Assembly (NCBI RefSeq): GCF_013393945.1
Contig: NZ_CP040297.1
Span: forward strand, 620,001-684,000
DNA from: Nostoc sp. TCL26-01
GTDB lineage: Bacteria; Cyanobacteriota; Cyanobacteriia; Cyanobacteriales; Nostocaceae
Direction: 5' to 3'
Length of the DNA: 64,000 bases
Shown: positions 36,124 through 44,675 of the stretch, piece after piece
Layout of the letters: every line of letters starts with the position of its first letter
Numbering within the stretch: position 1 is the stretch's first letter
Notes under the pieces: model-generated
The model's database searches: none
Seen by the model: the letters and a program-made list of their open reading frames with translations, nothing else
Told to the model about the DNA's origin: nothing
Made by a program: the position numbers and the translations under genes

Positions 36124-36154
36124 TTATGGTAGTTTTTACCATAAATATTGTCAA
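36124..36154 (-). promoter_or_regulatory. Promoter of the NAD operon with candidate NrtR operator
   Basis: On the minus strand TTGACA (36154-36149) is followed after 17 bases by TACCAT (36131-36126), a plausible sigma-70 type promoter about 35 bp before pncB. The perfect inverted repeat TTATGGTA-N5-TACCATAA (36124-36144) covers the -10 element and part of the spacer. A repressor bound here would block transcription. The location and the presence of nrtR in the operon point to NrtR autoregulation, which is an inference. Confidence 0.7.
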
Positions 36155-36538
36155 GTATAAAAATAATCAGAATGTAAGTCACGATAAAATCAGGCTTTCA
36201 TCACCTTGAAATGATAAATCCATCTATTAATTTATATATTTTAATAGTTAATATTGATAATATTATTGGCTCAAAGGGTGAGAAACGAGATCACAAAGAA
36301 TTTTGATGTTTGGTTATGGGTTTGTAGAGATATGTCTATTCTTAGGACTTTAAAAACTCATGTTTTTGGGTTAAAATCTAAATAGAAACTGTCAAGCAAC
36401 TACAGTTTTAAGTATTGCAAACCTATCTGAAAAATTGTTGCATATGTTCTCAATATATTGAGAACTAGATTTAAAAAAGAGAATTGGCATTAAAGTAAAG
36501 AAATCAAGAGAAACTGACTCAAAAAGGAGTCAAATAAT
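36155..36538. other. AT-rich region between divergent pncB and the 53-aa gene
   Basis: About 385 bp of AT-rich DNA. Near 36386 AAACTGT and ACAGTTT flank nine bases, a small hairpin. A perfect 20-bp palindrome is annotated separately at 36446. No gene apart from the flanking ones was found. Confidence 0.45.
36446..36465. promoter_or_regulatory. Perfect 20-bp palindrome, candidate operator
   Basis: GTTCTCAATATATTGAGAAC is a perfect palindrome 73 bp before the start of the small gene at 36539. Its length and symmetry suit a dimeric repressor. I cannot name the factor, although AT-rich palindromes are compatible with Fur/PerR-like or MarR-like proteins. Confidence 0.55.
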
Positions 36539-36700
36539 ATGGCTATTTCTAAAATGCTTGCTGGCATCGCTCAATATATTTCAGATATTTCTGCGGCCAT
36601 AATGCGGATTTTTAGCCCCACAGATGATGCTTATCCAAATATAGGCGTACAACCATTTACAGGTTCGCCATACAAAAAACGCACAGCAGATGCTTGGTAA
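36539..36700 (+). CDS. Unrecognised small protein (53 aa)
   Basis: A short gene with a strong ribosome-binding site (AAAGGAG about 8 bases before the ATG). The N-terminal half is an amphipathic or weakly hydrophobic helix (MLAGIAQYISDISAAIMRIF). The C-terminal half is SPTDDAYPNIGVQPFTGSPY followed by a basic KKRTADAW tail. The pattern DDAYPxxGVQPFxGxPY feels like a conserved motif, but I cannot name the family. A terminator follows at 36810. Its own palindrome-bearing promoter region suggests specific regulation. Confidence 0.65.
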   Translation: MAISKMLAGIAQYISDISAAIMRIFSPTDDAYPNIGVQPFTGSPYKKRTADAW

Positions 36701-36734
36701 ACAAAACAGTAGTTTACCCAGAATTAGTCTTGAA

Positions 36735-36795
36735 AAGTTTGCTCAATGCGGGGAACCCGCGCACGCAACTTTCCGCAAAATTCAAAATTCAAAAA
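36735..36795. repeat. AAAGTTTGC...GGGGAACCCGC repeat fragment
   Basis: This stretch (AAAAGTTTGCTCAATGCGGG, AACCCGCGCACGCAACTTTC, CGCAAAATTCAAAATTC) is a short member of the family seen expanded at 46496-46655. It lies between the 53-aa gene and its apparent terminator. Confidence 0.6.
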
Positions 36796-36809
36796 TGATT
36801 GCAAGTTAT

Positions 36810-36851
36810 CCTTTGGTAGACACAGTTTCTCATGCCTACCAAAGGTTTTTT
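36810..36851 (+). terminator. Rho-independent terminator after the 53-aa gene
   Basis: CCTTTGGTAG and CTACCAAAGG form a perfect 10-bp stem around a 16-base loop, directly followed by TTTTTT. The position, 110 bp after the stop with a repeat fragment between, suggests it ends the small gene's transcript. Confidence 0.8.
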
Positions 36852-36854
36852 ATT

Positions 36855-37025
36855 ATAGGGATTGGGGACTGGGGACTGGGAACTGGGGACTGGGGATTAG
36901 AGACAAAAATGAGTGATTAAACAAGTATTTAATATTTAAAACAACTGCGTACACATCAACCCTTTTTCTTTCTCATGGCTTATTACCCAATACCCAATAC
37001 CCAATACCCAATACCCAATACCCAT
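36855..37025. repeat. STRR arrays downstream of the histidine kinase gene
   Basis: GGGGACTG-type repeats (about 36859-36897) and ACCCAAT repeats (about 36984-37022) flank a short unique segment. The second array runs up to the stop of the histidine kinase gene. Confidence 0.8.
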
Positions 37026-37027
37026 TT

Positions 37028-38701
37028 TCACTGCCTCCAAGGAATCTCAATCACAAATTCTGTACCTTGGCCAAGTTGAGAGTGACATTGCAATTTTCCA
37101 CCATGTTTTTCGGTGATGATTTGGTAACTCAGGGACATTCCCATACCTGTTCCTTTGCCTACAGGTTTAGTAGTAAAAAATGGATTAAACACTTTTGTTT
37201 GAATTTCTTCTGTCATCCCCATACCATTGTCAGCGATCGCAATTTTCACCCAATGAGAACTACACACTGAAGTCCTAATATTAATTGTCGGGTTTTCCCT
37301 ATTTCCTACGTCCCATTCTTTACTATTCATTCCCTCTTCTAAAGCATCAAGAGCATTTGCCAAAATATTCATAAATACCTGATTAAGTTGTCCAGCATAA
37401 CATTCTACCAATGGCAAATCACCGTATTCTTTAATAATTTGAATTCCTGGACGGTTTGATTGTTCCTTGAGGCGATGTTGTAAAATCATCAGAGTACTAT
37501 CAATACCTGCGTGGATATCTACTGCTTTAAACTCAGCTTCATCCATGCGCGAAAAGGTACGTAAAGACAAGACAATTTGCCGGATGCGTTGAGTACCAAT
37601 TTTCATGGAGTTTAAGATTTTTGGTAAGTCATCTTTAATGTATTCCAGGTCAATTTCCTCAAACAATGCCTGAAATTCTGAGTCATAATTGGTAGTTTTT
37701 TGTTGATAAAATTGAATAACTCGTAAGAGGTCTTGACTATGTTCTTCAATATAGTTGAGATTACCGTGAATAAAATTGACAGGATTATTAATTTCGTGAG
37801 CGACTCCAGCAACTAATTGTCCAAGACTGGACATTTTTTCTGCTTGAATCATTTGTGTATGAGTACGTTTGAGTTCTTGTAGAGTTTGTTCTAAATCTTG
37901 TGTTTGTTGTCTGAGTTGGGCTTCAATTTGTTTACGCTCACTAATATCTCGTACCACAGAAAGGGCGTGAGGCTTGCCATTATAGTCAAACAATTTACCT
38001 GTGACTTCTATATCAAAACAAGTGCCATCTTTGCGAACATCTGTTGCTTGAGCATGAAACTCACCTCCAGCCTTAACTGTTTTGATAAATTCTGCTAGTG
38101 TTTCATAGGAATTAGGATGAATATAATCTGTAGGATTAAGCGTGGAAAATTCCACCTGAGAATAGCCGTGCATTTGGCAAAAAGCCGGATTAACAGCCAC
38201 AATTTTACCCGTATCTAAATTGAGAACACTAATACCATCGCTGACAGTCTCAAAAATACTGCGATACTGAATTTCTTGTTGATGTAAAGCTGCTTCTTTG
38301 GCTTTATACTCAGATACATCTCGTGCTACAGCATAAACTAAATCATCATGAGCAACAGAAGTCCAAGATAACCAACAGTAAGAACCATCTTTGCGACGAT
38401 AGCGATTTTCAAATCGAAAAACCCGCACACCTTGACTCAACTTTCCCATTTCTGCCAATGTAGCTGCTCGGTCATCAGGATGTACCATATCCATGAAAGC
38501 AGTTGACAGTAGTTCTTTTTGAGAGTACCCAAGGATTTTTTCACCCGCCAGATTCATTTGCTTAAAATAGCCATCGAAGCCGGCAATGCAAAGTATATCA
38601 ACAGAAATATCAAAGAATTGTGAAAAGTTGCGATATTTATTCAGTTCTTGCTCAAGTTGGGTGATGGTAGCACTGAATTCATCTCTAGATTCGATGTTCA
38701 T
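37028..38701 (-). CDS. PAS-domain sensor histidine kinase
   Basis: The 557-residue soluble-looking kinase has two PAS domains (about 15-135, and 140-260 with the adjacent PAC segment RDISERKQIEAQLRQ). A coiled coil (about 260-290) leads to the phosphoacceptor His302 in VAGVAHEINNPVNFIHGN. The ATPase domain has NQVFMNILANALDAL, IADNGMGM and GKGTGMGMSLS motifs. No membrane segment or receiver domain is present, so it should signal to a separate regulator, which is not next to it. The input signal is unknown. Confidence 0.9.
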   Translation of the reverse strand: MNIESRDEFSATITQLEQELNKYRNFSQFFDISVDILCIAGFDGYFKQMNLAGEKILGYSQKELLSTAFMDMVHPDDRAATLAEMGKLSQGVRVFRFENRYRRKDGSYCWLSWTSVAHDDLVYAVARDVSEYKAKEAALHQQEIQYRSIFETVSDGISVLNLDTGKIVAVNPAFCQMHGYSQVEFSTLNPTDYIHPNSYETLAEFIKTVKAGGEFHAQATDVRKDGTCFDIEVTGKLFDYNGKPHALSVVRDISERKQIEAQLRQQTQDLEQTLQELKRTHTQMIQAEKMSSLGQLVAGVAHEINNPVNFIHGNLNYIEEHSQDLLRVIQFYQQKTTNYDSEFQALFEEIDLEYIKDDLPKILNSMKIGTQRIRQIVLSLRTFSRMDEAEFKAVDIHAGIDSTLMILQHRLKEQSNRPGIQIIKEYGDLPLVECYAGQLNQVFMNILANALDALEEGMNSKEWDVGNRENPTINIRTSVCSSHWVKIAIADNGMGMTEEIQTKVFNPFFTTKPVGKGTGMGMSLSYQIITEKHGGKLQCHSQLGQGTEFVIEIPWRQ

Positions 38702-38798
38702 CTGTATCTACCTCCAGTGGAAAGTTTGCTAGCACAAATGGACAACTTTAGTATTCCCCATCTGTGAATTCAAAATTAATTTTAAAATTAGTATAAAA

Positions 38799-38820
38799 GG
38801 CGCACAGCTAGCTGTGCGCC
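38799..38820 (-). terminator. Terminator of the LCP gene
   Basis: GGCGCACAGCT and AGCTGTGCGCC form a perfect 22-bp palindrome. Read on the minus strand it is followed by TTTTAT, which fits an intrinsic terminator for the leftward LCP gene ending at 38991. The stem has no loop bases as written, so the real hairpin would open at the centre. Confidence 0.65.
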
Positions 38821-38990
38821 CTTATGATCATCCATGTGTTACCAAAATTATCGAACAGAATTCAGAAGTCAGAATTCAGAATGAATAAGGGTTGAGGAAT
38901 ATTAGCTGACTCATCAAATATGAGAATTTGAACTATTCTGACTGCTGTATTCTGACGGATGTATCCTTACCTTTTACTGAAGTGAGTCAA

Positions 38991-40421
38991 TCAAGGTTTA
39001 CTAGAATTTTCTAACAAAGACTTTTGCTGTAACCAATCCTTACCGACCTTAATACTAATATCTGATTCTAGAGTACCAGTACTTTCTACTCGGACTTCAC
39101 CAAAACCTAAAATATTGCGAATAGATTCAGCGCTATTGCCATCACCTTGTTGGGCAACAATATTAGTCACATCCAGTGGTTCAGACCAGGGTTTAGATAT
39201 ATAAATATGACGATAACCGGCTTTTTCTAAAGCCGAGATGAGAGGACGTAGTTGAGAGCGATCGCTACCTGTGCTATCTTGAATTGCTACTTTGATCGCA
39301 GTTGGTTCACTCAACGAGTTTTCAGAAGCTGAGGCCAGACCAAAATGCTGTGCCATGACTTTAGCAATCCCATCTTTATTGGGTAGCCAATAGCTCGCGT
39401 TATATTCTCCCTGTTCACTGAATCGCCCAGGCAACATTAACATTTGCATATTAGCGCGATTAGTCCGGACACCAAAGCCCACCAGTGCTACCAATTCCTC
39501 GACTGTCAAGTTAGTGTCAATGTTGTCTTTAACCACATTGAGAATTTTTGGTAACTGCGTCACAGTTACTGGGTTGAGAGTTTGCTCAATTAAAGCCCGA
39601 ATCACCATCTGCTGACGTTGAATCCGGCCGATATCTCCCAACTCATCATGACGATAACGCAGTAACTGCATAGCTTGATCGCCGTTGAGATGCTGCTTCC
39701 CGGCTTTAAGATTGATGTACAAGTGTTGGGAATCATCTTGATACTTCAAATCCTTGGGAACATAGACAGTGACTCCTCCCAAAGCATCAATCAGTTTAGC
39801 CACACCGAGAACGTTAATCCGAATATAGCGATCAATCCCCGCACCACCTAAAAGATTACTAACTGTGGTGGCTGTTAGAGCTGGCCCTCCATCCACATTA
39901 GCCGCATTAATTTTTTTAATCCCATGCCCTTCTATCTCTGTACGAGTATCCCTGGGGATAGAGAGCATCGCAATTTTTTTCGTCTCTGGGTCAAACTTAA
40001 CCAAAAGCATGACATCAGCCAAACCATCAAAGGAGTTTACCTGGGGCAAGTATCGGAGATTTTTAGTGTCACTGGGAGGATTTTGGATATCTGGTGGCAG
40101 AACACTCATTCCCATGACCAACAGATTCACCGGACGAGTTAATTCTGAGAAACGTAACCCACCACCAGCAATGCGATCGCCATCAAACACAGCTTCTTCT
40201 TGGGGGCTGAGTTGGGCTTGCTGCAACGGCGTACTAGTCAAAGAAACCGCCAGTAGCGCTCCTGCGGTTGCTGACACCATTGCAATTCCACTCATACCCA
40301 TCCAGAACCACAGCCAACGCCCAGACTTAGCATTTGGGGAATTTTTATCACTGGAGTTAGGAGCGTTTGAAGATTGGTTTCCTTCTGCCGACGTTCTTTG
40401 ACTGGTCACAGACTGCCTCAC
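38991..40421 (-). CDS. LytR-CpsA-Psr (LCP) family protein
   Basis: The 476-residue protein has a short cytoplasmic N-terminus, one membrane anchor (about 35-57) and the LCP domain (about 90-330) with its arginines and aspartates (LLVKFDPETKKIAMLSIPRDTRTEI, QAMQLLRYRHDELGDIGRIQRQQ). A C-terminal LytR_C domain (about 370-465) follows. LCP enzymes transfer lipid-linked glycans to the cell wall. In cyanobacteria the polymer is not established, so the acceptor is inferred only at family level. A terminator lies at 38799-38820. Confidence 0.9.
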   Translation of the reverse strand: MRQSVTSQRTSAEGNQSSNAPNSSDKNSPNAKSGRWLWFWMGMSGIAMVSATAGALLAVSLTSTPLQQAQLSPQEEAVFDGDRIAGGGLRFSELTRPVNLLVMGMSVLPPDIQNPPSDTKNLRYLPQVNSFDGLADVMLLVKFDPETKKIAMLSIPRDTRTEIEGHGIKKINAANVDGGPALTATTVSNLLGGAGIDRYIRINVLGVAKLIDALGGVTVYVPKDLKYQDDSQHLYINLKAGKQHLNGDQAMQLLRYRHDELGDIGRIQRQQMVIRALIEQTLNPVTVTQLPKILNVVKDNIDTNLTVEELVALVGFGVRTNRANMQMLMLPGRFSEQGEYNASYWLPNKDGIAKVMAQHFGLASASENSLSEPTAIKVAIQDSTGSDRSQLRPLISALEKAGYRHIYISKPWSEPLDVTNIVAQQGDGNSAESIRNILGFGEVRVESTGTLESDISIKVGKDWLQQKSLLENSSKP

Positions 40422-40795
40422 ACTTACTGTTTAAATTAGGTAATGTTGTCAACTAAAAATAATTCAGATAAATCAACCCATAATAGCTAACTTTGCATCA
40501 ACTATGCTGACCTTGGACTTTGGTGTTAACCACAACACTTATAGCAGGATTTTTCCTTGTTGTGGTAAATCTCTAAATGATTTATTGCAGTATGCCAATA
40601 TAAGTTCAGTTTGACTAGGCCTATTGGGAAAATTATCTGTAATTTATTGGTGGTCAAGTAGAAATACTGTCAAAGCATTTCTCACCAAACGGTAGGGGCG
40701 GGTTCATGAGATATTCGTGAATGATTGAAGCATATTTGTGAACCCGCCCCTACAACCTCTGGACTCTCAGTGACAAAACTGTACTTCCGACTTCG
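40422..40795. repeat. Intergenic region with GGGCGGGTT palindrome, copy 4
   Basis: The repeat spans about 40675-40765 (GCATTTCTCACC, GGTAGGGGCGGGTTCATGAG, AACCCGCCCCTAC, CCTCTGGACT) and is the closest relative of 21048-21140. The rest of the interval, 40422-40674, probably holds the LCP promoter and shows no gene. Confidence 0.7.
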
Positions 40796-41203
40796 TTAAT
40801 GCTTGCTTAATGCCCGTTCCGCCAAGCGGCTAAACCCTGGTAAACGCACAGACTTACCTTGCATCAATCGCCAAACCAACCAAATATTTACCAAAAAGTA
40901 ACCAGATGTAAAGAAGCCATTGAGAATTAGTAACCGGAGTGTAAAAAATTCTGAAGTTGCTGCTCCAGTGGCTAGTAATATATACCCTAACAACCAGATA
41001 AACGCCAAAGTAATAGACAGACGACTAACAGCTAGTTGTTCCCGGCTCCCTTGGCGACGATACAACGTCCATAGAGATGGGAAAAAACCCACAATCGGCA
41101 TCAAGTATAAAATCAATTGAGTTTTAGGAATACTGGAATTTCCTTCCCAGTCCACAGTCCCCAGTTCCCCAGTCCCCAATTCCCCAGATTGAAAATTTTC
41201 CAT
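40796..41203 (-). CDS. Small membrane protein, hypothetical (135 aa or shorter)
   Basis: Three or four hydrophobic segments are visible (ILYLMPIVGFFPSLWTLY, LSITLAFIWLLGYILLATG, LLILNGFFTSGYFLVNIWLVW), with a basic C-terminus. The first 20 residues (SGELGTGELGTVDWEG) are a translated GGGGACTG-type STRR and probably not ancestral. No clear ribosome-binding site precedes the 41203 start, so translation may begin inside, for example at the Met of MPIVGFF. Family unknown; it is divergent from the AI-2E gene. Confidence 0.6.
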   Translation of the reverse strand: MENFQSGELGTGELGTVDWEGNSSIPKTQLILYLMPIVGFFPSLWTLYRRQGSREQLAVSRLSITLAFIWLLGYILLATGAATSEFFTLRLLILNGFFTSGYFLVNIWLVWRLMQGKSVRLPGFSRLAERALSKH

Positions 41204-41311
41204 AGTACTTTTAGCGAATCCTAAGCTAGAGGGATGAATGACGGTAATGTAGTTAGAGATAATAATCTATAGATTCAGAATGTTTTAGTTCTATTCCGCA
41301 ATCGGCTCAAG

Positions 41312-42475
41312 ATGCAGACACTCAAGCTACTCAACTGGTGGCAGACACTAACGCCAATAGCGAGAATTGGGGCGATCGCTCTATTCGCCCCTTTGCTTGT
41401 TCTCAATGGTTGGGCAATTTCCGCAATTTTTAATTACTTCCACTCCTTAATAGTCATTTTAGTCGGAGCTTCTGTTTTAGCATTTTTGCTCAACTACCCG
41501 GTAAGCTGGATGGAGCGACACGGCGCAAGAAGAGAGCAAGTTGCTATTTTAGTCTTTTTACTGGCTTTATCGATTTTGTTGGCTTTAGGTGTCACGCTGT
41601 TTCCCCTGGCGCTGACCCAAGCTCAACAACTGGTAGCCCGTATTCCCGAACTAATTGATTCTGGACGCTCCCAACTAATGATGTTAAATGAGAAAGCCGA
41701 AGTTTTTGGCTTACCCATTAACCTCGATGCTTTGGTAGTGCAAATCAACGATCGCGTCAAAGGACAACTACAAGCGATCGCCGGACAAGTTTTAAATCTA
41801 GCTGTCGTGACTTTCACTAGCTTGCTAGATTTTCTCTTGACAATGGTGTTAACTTTCTACCTGTTACAACATGGTGATGAACTCTGGGAAAGTCTCGTAG
41901 ATTGGCTACCCACCAAATTTCGCGCCCCTTTCTCTCAAACAGTACGTCTGAGCTTTCAAAATTTCTTCATCACCCAGCTAATTTTATCTACTTGCATGGC
42001 ATCAGCCCTGATACCCGCATTTTTGTGGTTAAAAGTACCATTTGGCCTATTATTTGGTCTGACTATTGGGATCATGGCGCTTGTCCCATTTGGCGGTTCC
42101 GTCGGTATTGCTCTGACTACCTCACTGGTGGCGCTGCAAGATTTCTCTATGGGTGTAAGAGTATTGATTGCCGCAGTCATTGTCCAACAAATTCTGGAAA
42201 ACTTGATTGCTCCTCGCATCTTGGGCAATTTCACAGGCTTAAATCCCGTCTGGATTTTAATCTCCGTCCTCACAGGAGCCAGAATTGGCGGGCTATTGGG
42301 CGTAATTGTGGCTGTTCCCACAGCAGTCGTCATTAAGACTGCCCTAACAGCCTTACGTCCTTCCAGTGTCAATAGTGAAATCACAGAAAACTCACCTACA
42401 GAAATAGCACCATCTGTAGCACCGGGAGAAACTCCTAAAAACACTCTGAGTATTTCCGAACCAACCCTACCTTAA
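41312..42475 (+). CDS. AI-2E/PerM family membrane protein
   Basis: The 387-residue protein has about eight hydrophobic segments in the AI-2E transporter (PerM) pattern. It has an N-terminal pair of spans, a long central stretch with LDFLLTMVLTFYLLQHGDEL, and the closing VLIAAVIVQQILENLIAPRILGNFTGLNPVWILISVLTGARIGG, whose ENLxxPxxxGxxxxLxP motif is the family hallmark. Members range from permeases to sodium/proton antiporters, and the substrate cannot be told here. The last 35 residues are a hydrophilic tail. Confidence 0.87.
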   Translation: MQTLKLLNWWQTLTPIARIGAIALFAPLLVLNGWAISAIFNYFHSLIVILVGASVLAFLLNYPVSWMERHGARREQVAILVFLLALSILLALGVTLFPLALTQAQQLVARIPELIDSGRSQLMMLNEKAEVFGLPINLDALVVQINDRVKGQLQAIAGQVLNLAVVTFTSLLDFLLTMVLTFYLLQHGDELWESLVDWLPTKFRAPFSQTVRLSFQNFFITQLILSTCMASALIPAFLWLKVPFGLLFGLTIGIMALVPFGGSVGIALTTSLVALQDFSMGVRVLIAAVIVQQILENLIAPRILGNFTGLNPVWILISVLTGARIGGLLGVIVAVPTAVVIKTALTALRPSSVNSEITENSPTEIAPSVAPGETPKNTLSISEPTLP

Positions 42476-42477
42476 AA

Positions 42478-42606
42478 CAGTGAACAGTGAACAGTAAACA
42501 GTTATCACAGCGTATGGTGGGGGATTTAAATCAGTTATCAGTTATCAGTTAACGCTGATTCAATTATCTTGACTGATAACTGTTCACTGATAACTGTTCA
42601 CTGTTA
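42478..42606. repeat. CAGTTATCA/CTGATAACTG short repeats between convergent genes
   Basis: Repeats GTGAACAGT, CAGTTATCAG and their complements (ACTGATAACTGTTCACTG) form an overall inverted arrangement between the AI-2E and SDR stops. The same sequence block is inserted in the repeat at 10571-10808. Confidence 0.75.
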
Positions 42607-43392
42607 AAACGTTCCAGCATTCAATCCCCCATCTACCTGTAGCATCACACCATTCACAAACGATGCCGCAGGTGAACACAAAAAGACAGCCACATTGGCA
42701 AATTCTTCTGGTTTTCCCATCCTTCCTAAAGGAATAGCCGTATTAATACTAGTAATTTCTGCTTCTTTTGTTTCACCACTTTTAGCAATTCGAGCATTAA
42801 TTAATTCTTCCACCCTCTCTGTATATGTCCAACCGGGTAAGATACTGTTGACACGAATTTGCTCTTTACCCAACTCTTGAGAGAGGGTTTTTGTTAAACC
42901 AATCACGGCTAATCGAATCGAATTAGACAACACCAGATTCTTGACTGGTTGTTTAGTCGAGTTGGAAGTAATAGTCAGAATTGCTGGTGCGGTTGATTGG
43001 CGCAGGTGGGGTAAAGCATACTTAATCAAACGGACTGTACTCAGCAATGTTAAGTTAACGGCTGCTTCCCAAGTTGTGATATCTGTATCATCAAAAGTGC
43101 CTGCTGGTGGCCCGCCGGCATTAGTCACTAAGATATCTAGCCCACCAAATTTTTCGACAGTGGTGTCAATAACTCGTTCGATGTCGGCTGGCTGGGTAAC
43201 ATCCGCACGCATAGCCAGGACCTCCTGTCCAGTTTGGCTGGTAATCTCTGCCGCAGCTTGATTAATTAACTCACTCCGCGCAGAGATGGCGACCCTTGCA
43301 CCCTCACGGGCAAATTGCCATGCTGTAGCTTTGCCTAATCCTTTACTGGCAGCTATCACCAGAGCTACTTTGCCATTGAGGTGCAAATCCAT
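42604..43392 (-). CDS. Short-chain dehydrogenase/reductase, divergent active site
   Basis: The 262-residue Rossmann protein has the SDR cofactor loop as VIAASKGLGKATAWQFAREG near residue 12, NAGG near residue 91 and the usual C-terminal GRMGKPEEFANVAVFLCSPAASFVNG. The serine region is present (LTITSNSTKQP). Where YxxxK is expected, the sequence reads LSNSIRLAVIGLTK, so both the catalytic tyrosine and lysine are missing at the standard spacing. This belongs to a known divergent SDR subgroup, and the true reaction is uncertain. Confidence 0.82.
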   Translation of the reverse strand: MDLHLNGKVALVIAASKGLGKATAWQFAREGARVAISARSELINQAAAEITSQTGQEVLAMRADVTQPADIERVIDTTVEKFGGLDILVTNAGGPPAGTFDDTDITTWEAAVNLTLLSTVRLIKYALPHLRQSTAPAILTITSNSTKQPVKNLVLSNSIRLAVIGLTKTLSQELGKEQIRVNSILPGWTYTERVEELINARIAKSGETKEAEITSINTAIPLGRMGKPEEFANVAVFLCSPAASFVNGVMLQVDGGLNAGTF

Positions 43393-43412
43393 ACTTTGCC
43401 TTGTCTGAGAAC

Positions 43413-44675
43413 TTAGACTACCAGAATATCATTAGCTGTGAGTGTGGGTGCGCCCTGGAGGGTGGCTACTTTCACTTGCGAGCCAAAACCAGGATAAGCA
43501 CCTAAATAGAATAAGTCACCATTTGTGCCATCGTAGATAAACAGCGTTTCACTAGTAATGCTACCACTACCTAACACCAAAAAACGCTCCGGTGCTAATT
43601 GCCCATCTGCTACTGTGAAGTTGCCATAGCCAGAAAATCCAAAGTAGTCTAGGGTTGATTCTGAACCTGCGGGAATTCCTCCAATGCTACCAGCATTATC
43701 AATAACGAGAGTGTCTACTCCTGGTGTGAAATCAGTAATAGTACTGGCACTAATCCTTTGAAAGCTTACACCTGTGCGCCCAGATATCACTTTCCCGCTA
43801 GCTTTCAAGGTAAATTGGTCTGCACCGCTACCCCCTGTGAGGATATCATTCTCAAAAGTTTTGAGATTATCGTCACCACCTCGACCATTCAGCACATTAG
43901 TGCCTGTCATCCCGTCTAAAACATTGGCTTTGTTATCTCCCAGGAGGGTATCGTTGTTTTGAGAGCCGATCGCATTACTGAAGTTCTGCACACTCAGAGT
44001 AGTTGTGTCGTATGTGAGTTTTTGTGCAGCTAAATCTAAGTGAATGGCTGGAGCTGCAACTGCGGGAATAAACGCACCGCGATTAACTCCACCATTTTTG
44101 AAAGCAAAATCAATGGTGTTAGTTTTACCTACAGCACCAATAATAGTTTCCACTGATTCTAAAGTGTCTTTAGGGCCAGAAGCAGGGACAGGAATAGGCA
44201 GCACACCACTACCACCATTTTTGATTACCCTTAGGGCAGACTTTGCCTGAAACACAGGTGGAGATGGGTTGGGGAGAAAGTCGAATTCAAATCGTAAGGT
44301 AATGCCTTGACCAAAAAAGCGATAGTCAGCAATATCTCTACCAGTACCGCCAATCAAGCGGTCAGATCCGACACTACCTAAGAAGCGATCGCTACCTGCA
44401 CAACCGTCGAGTGTATCATCACCTGCACCGCCATCAAGGTAATCATTTCCATTACCACCTAGTACGGTATCGTTACCGTTCTCACCAAACAACCAGTCAT
44501 TACCGTCACCGCCATCAATAATATCGTCACCGTCGCCACCAAACAGTGAATCACTACCACCCAAGCCATTAAGAGTGTCATTACCACCCAAACCAAAAAT
44601 GTAGTCTGAGTGGTCACTACCAGTAAGGCTATCGTCTTGTAATGTGCCAACTTGAACGTGAAATAGCGCAACCAT
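43413..44675 (-). CDS. RTX-type calcium-binding repeat protein
   Basis: The 420-residue protein has hemolysin-type nonapeptide repeats near the N-terminus (about 20-110: GLGGNDTLNGLGGSDSLFGG, GGDGDDIIDGGDGNDWLFGE), which bind calcium. Further copies follow at about 235-290 (LLGDNKANVLDGMTGTNVLNG). The C-terminal part (ITDFTPGVDTLVID, then GDLFYLGAYPGFG) resembles the closing segment of such proteins. No signal peptide is present, as expected for type I secretion substrates, whose signal is C-terminal. No catalytic domain was recognised, so a role as an S-layer-like or exported structural protein is a guess. Confidence 0.85.
   Translation of the reverse strand: MVALFHVQVGTLQDDSLTGSDHSDYIFGLGGNDTLNGLGGSDSLFGGDGDDIIDGGDGNDWLFGENGNDTVLGGNGNDYLDGGAGDDTLDGCAGSDRFLGSVGSDRLIGGTGRDIADYRFFGQGITLRFEFDFLPNPSPPVFQAKSALRVIKNGGSGVLPIPVPASGPKDTLESVETIIGAVGKTNTIDFAFKNGGVNRGAFIPAVAAPAIHLDLAAQKLTYDTTTLSVQNFSNAIGSQNNDTLLGDNKANVLDGMTGTNVLNGRGGDDNLKTFENDILTGGSGADQFTLKASGKVISGRTGVSFQRISASTITDFTPGVDTLVIDNAGSIGGIPAGSESTLDYFGFSGYGNFTVADGQLAPERFLVLGSGSITSETLFIYDGTNGDLFYLGAYPGFGSQVKVATLQGAPTLTANDILVV

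Noticed and set aside
38799..38820. Palindrome GGCGCACAGCT/AGCTGTGCGCC as an operator of the histidine kinase gene
   Set aside because: Read on the minus strand it is followed by a T-run and lies after the LCP gene, so a terminator is the simpler reading.
39865..40401. 178-codon open frame opposite the LCP gene
   Set aside because: It is antisense to a well-conserved LCP coding sequence and has no family resemblance.
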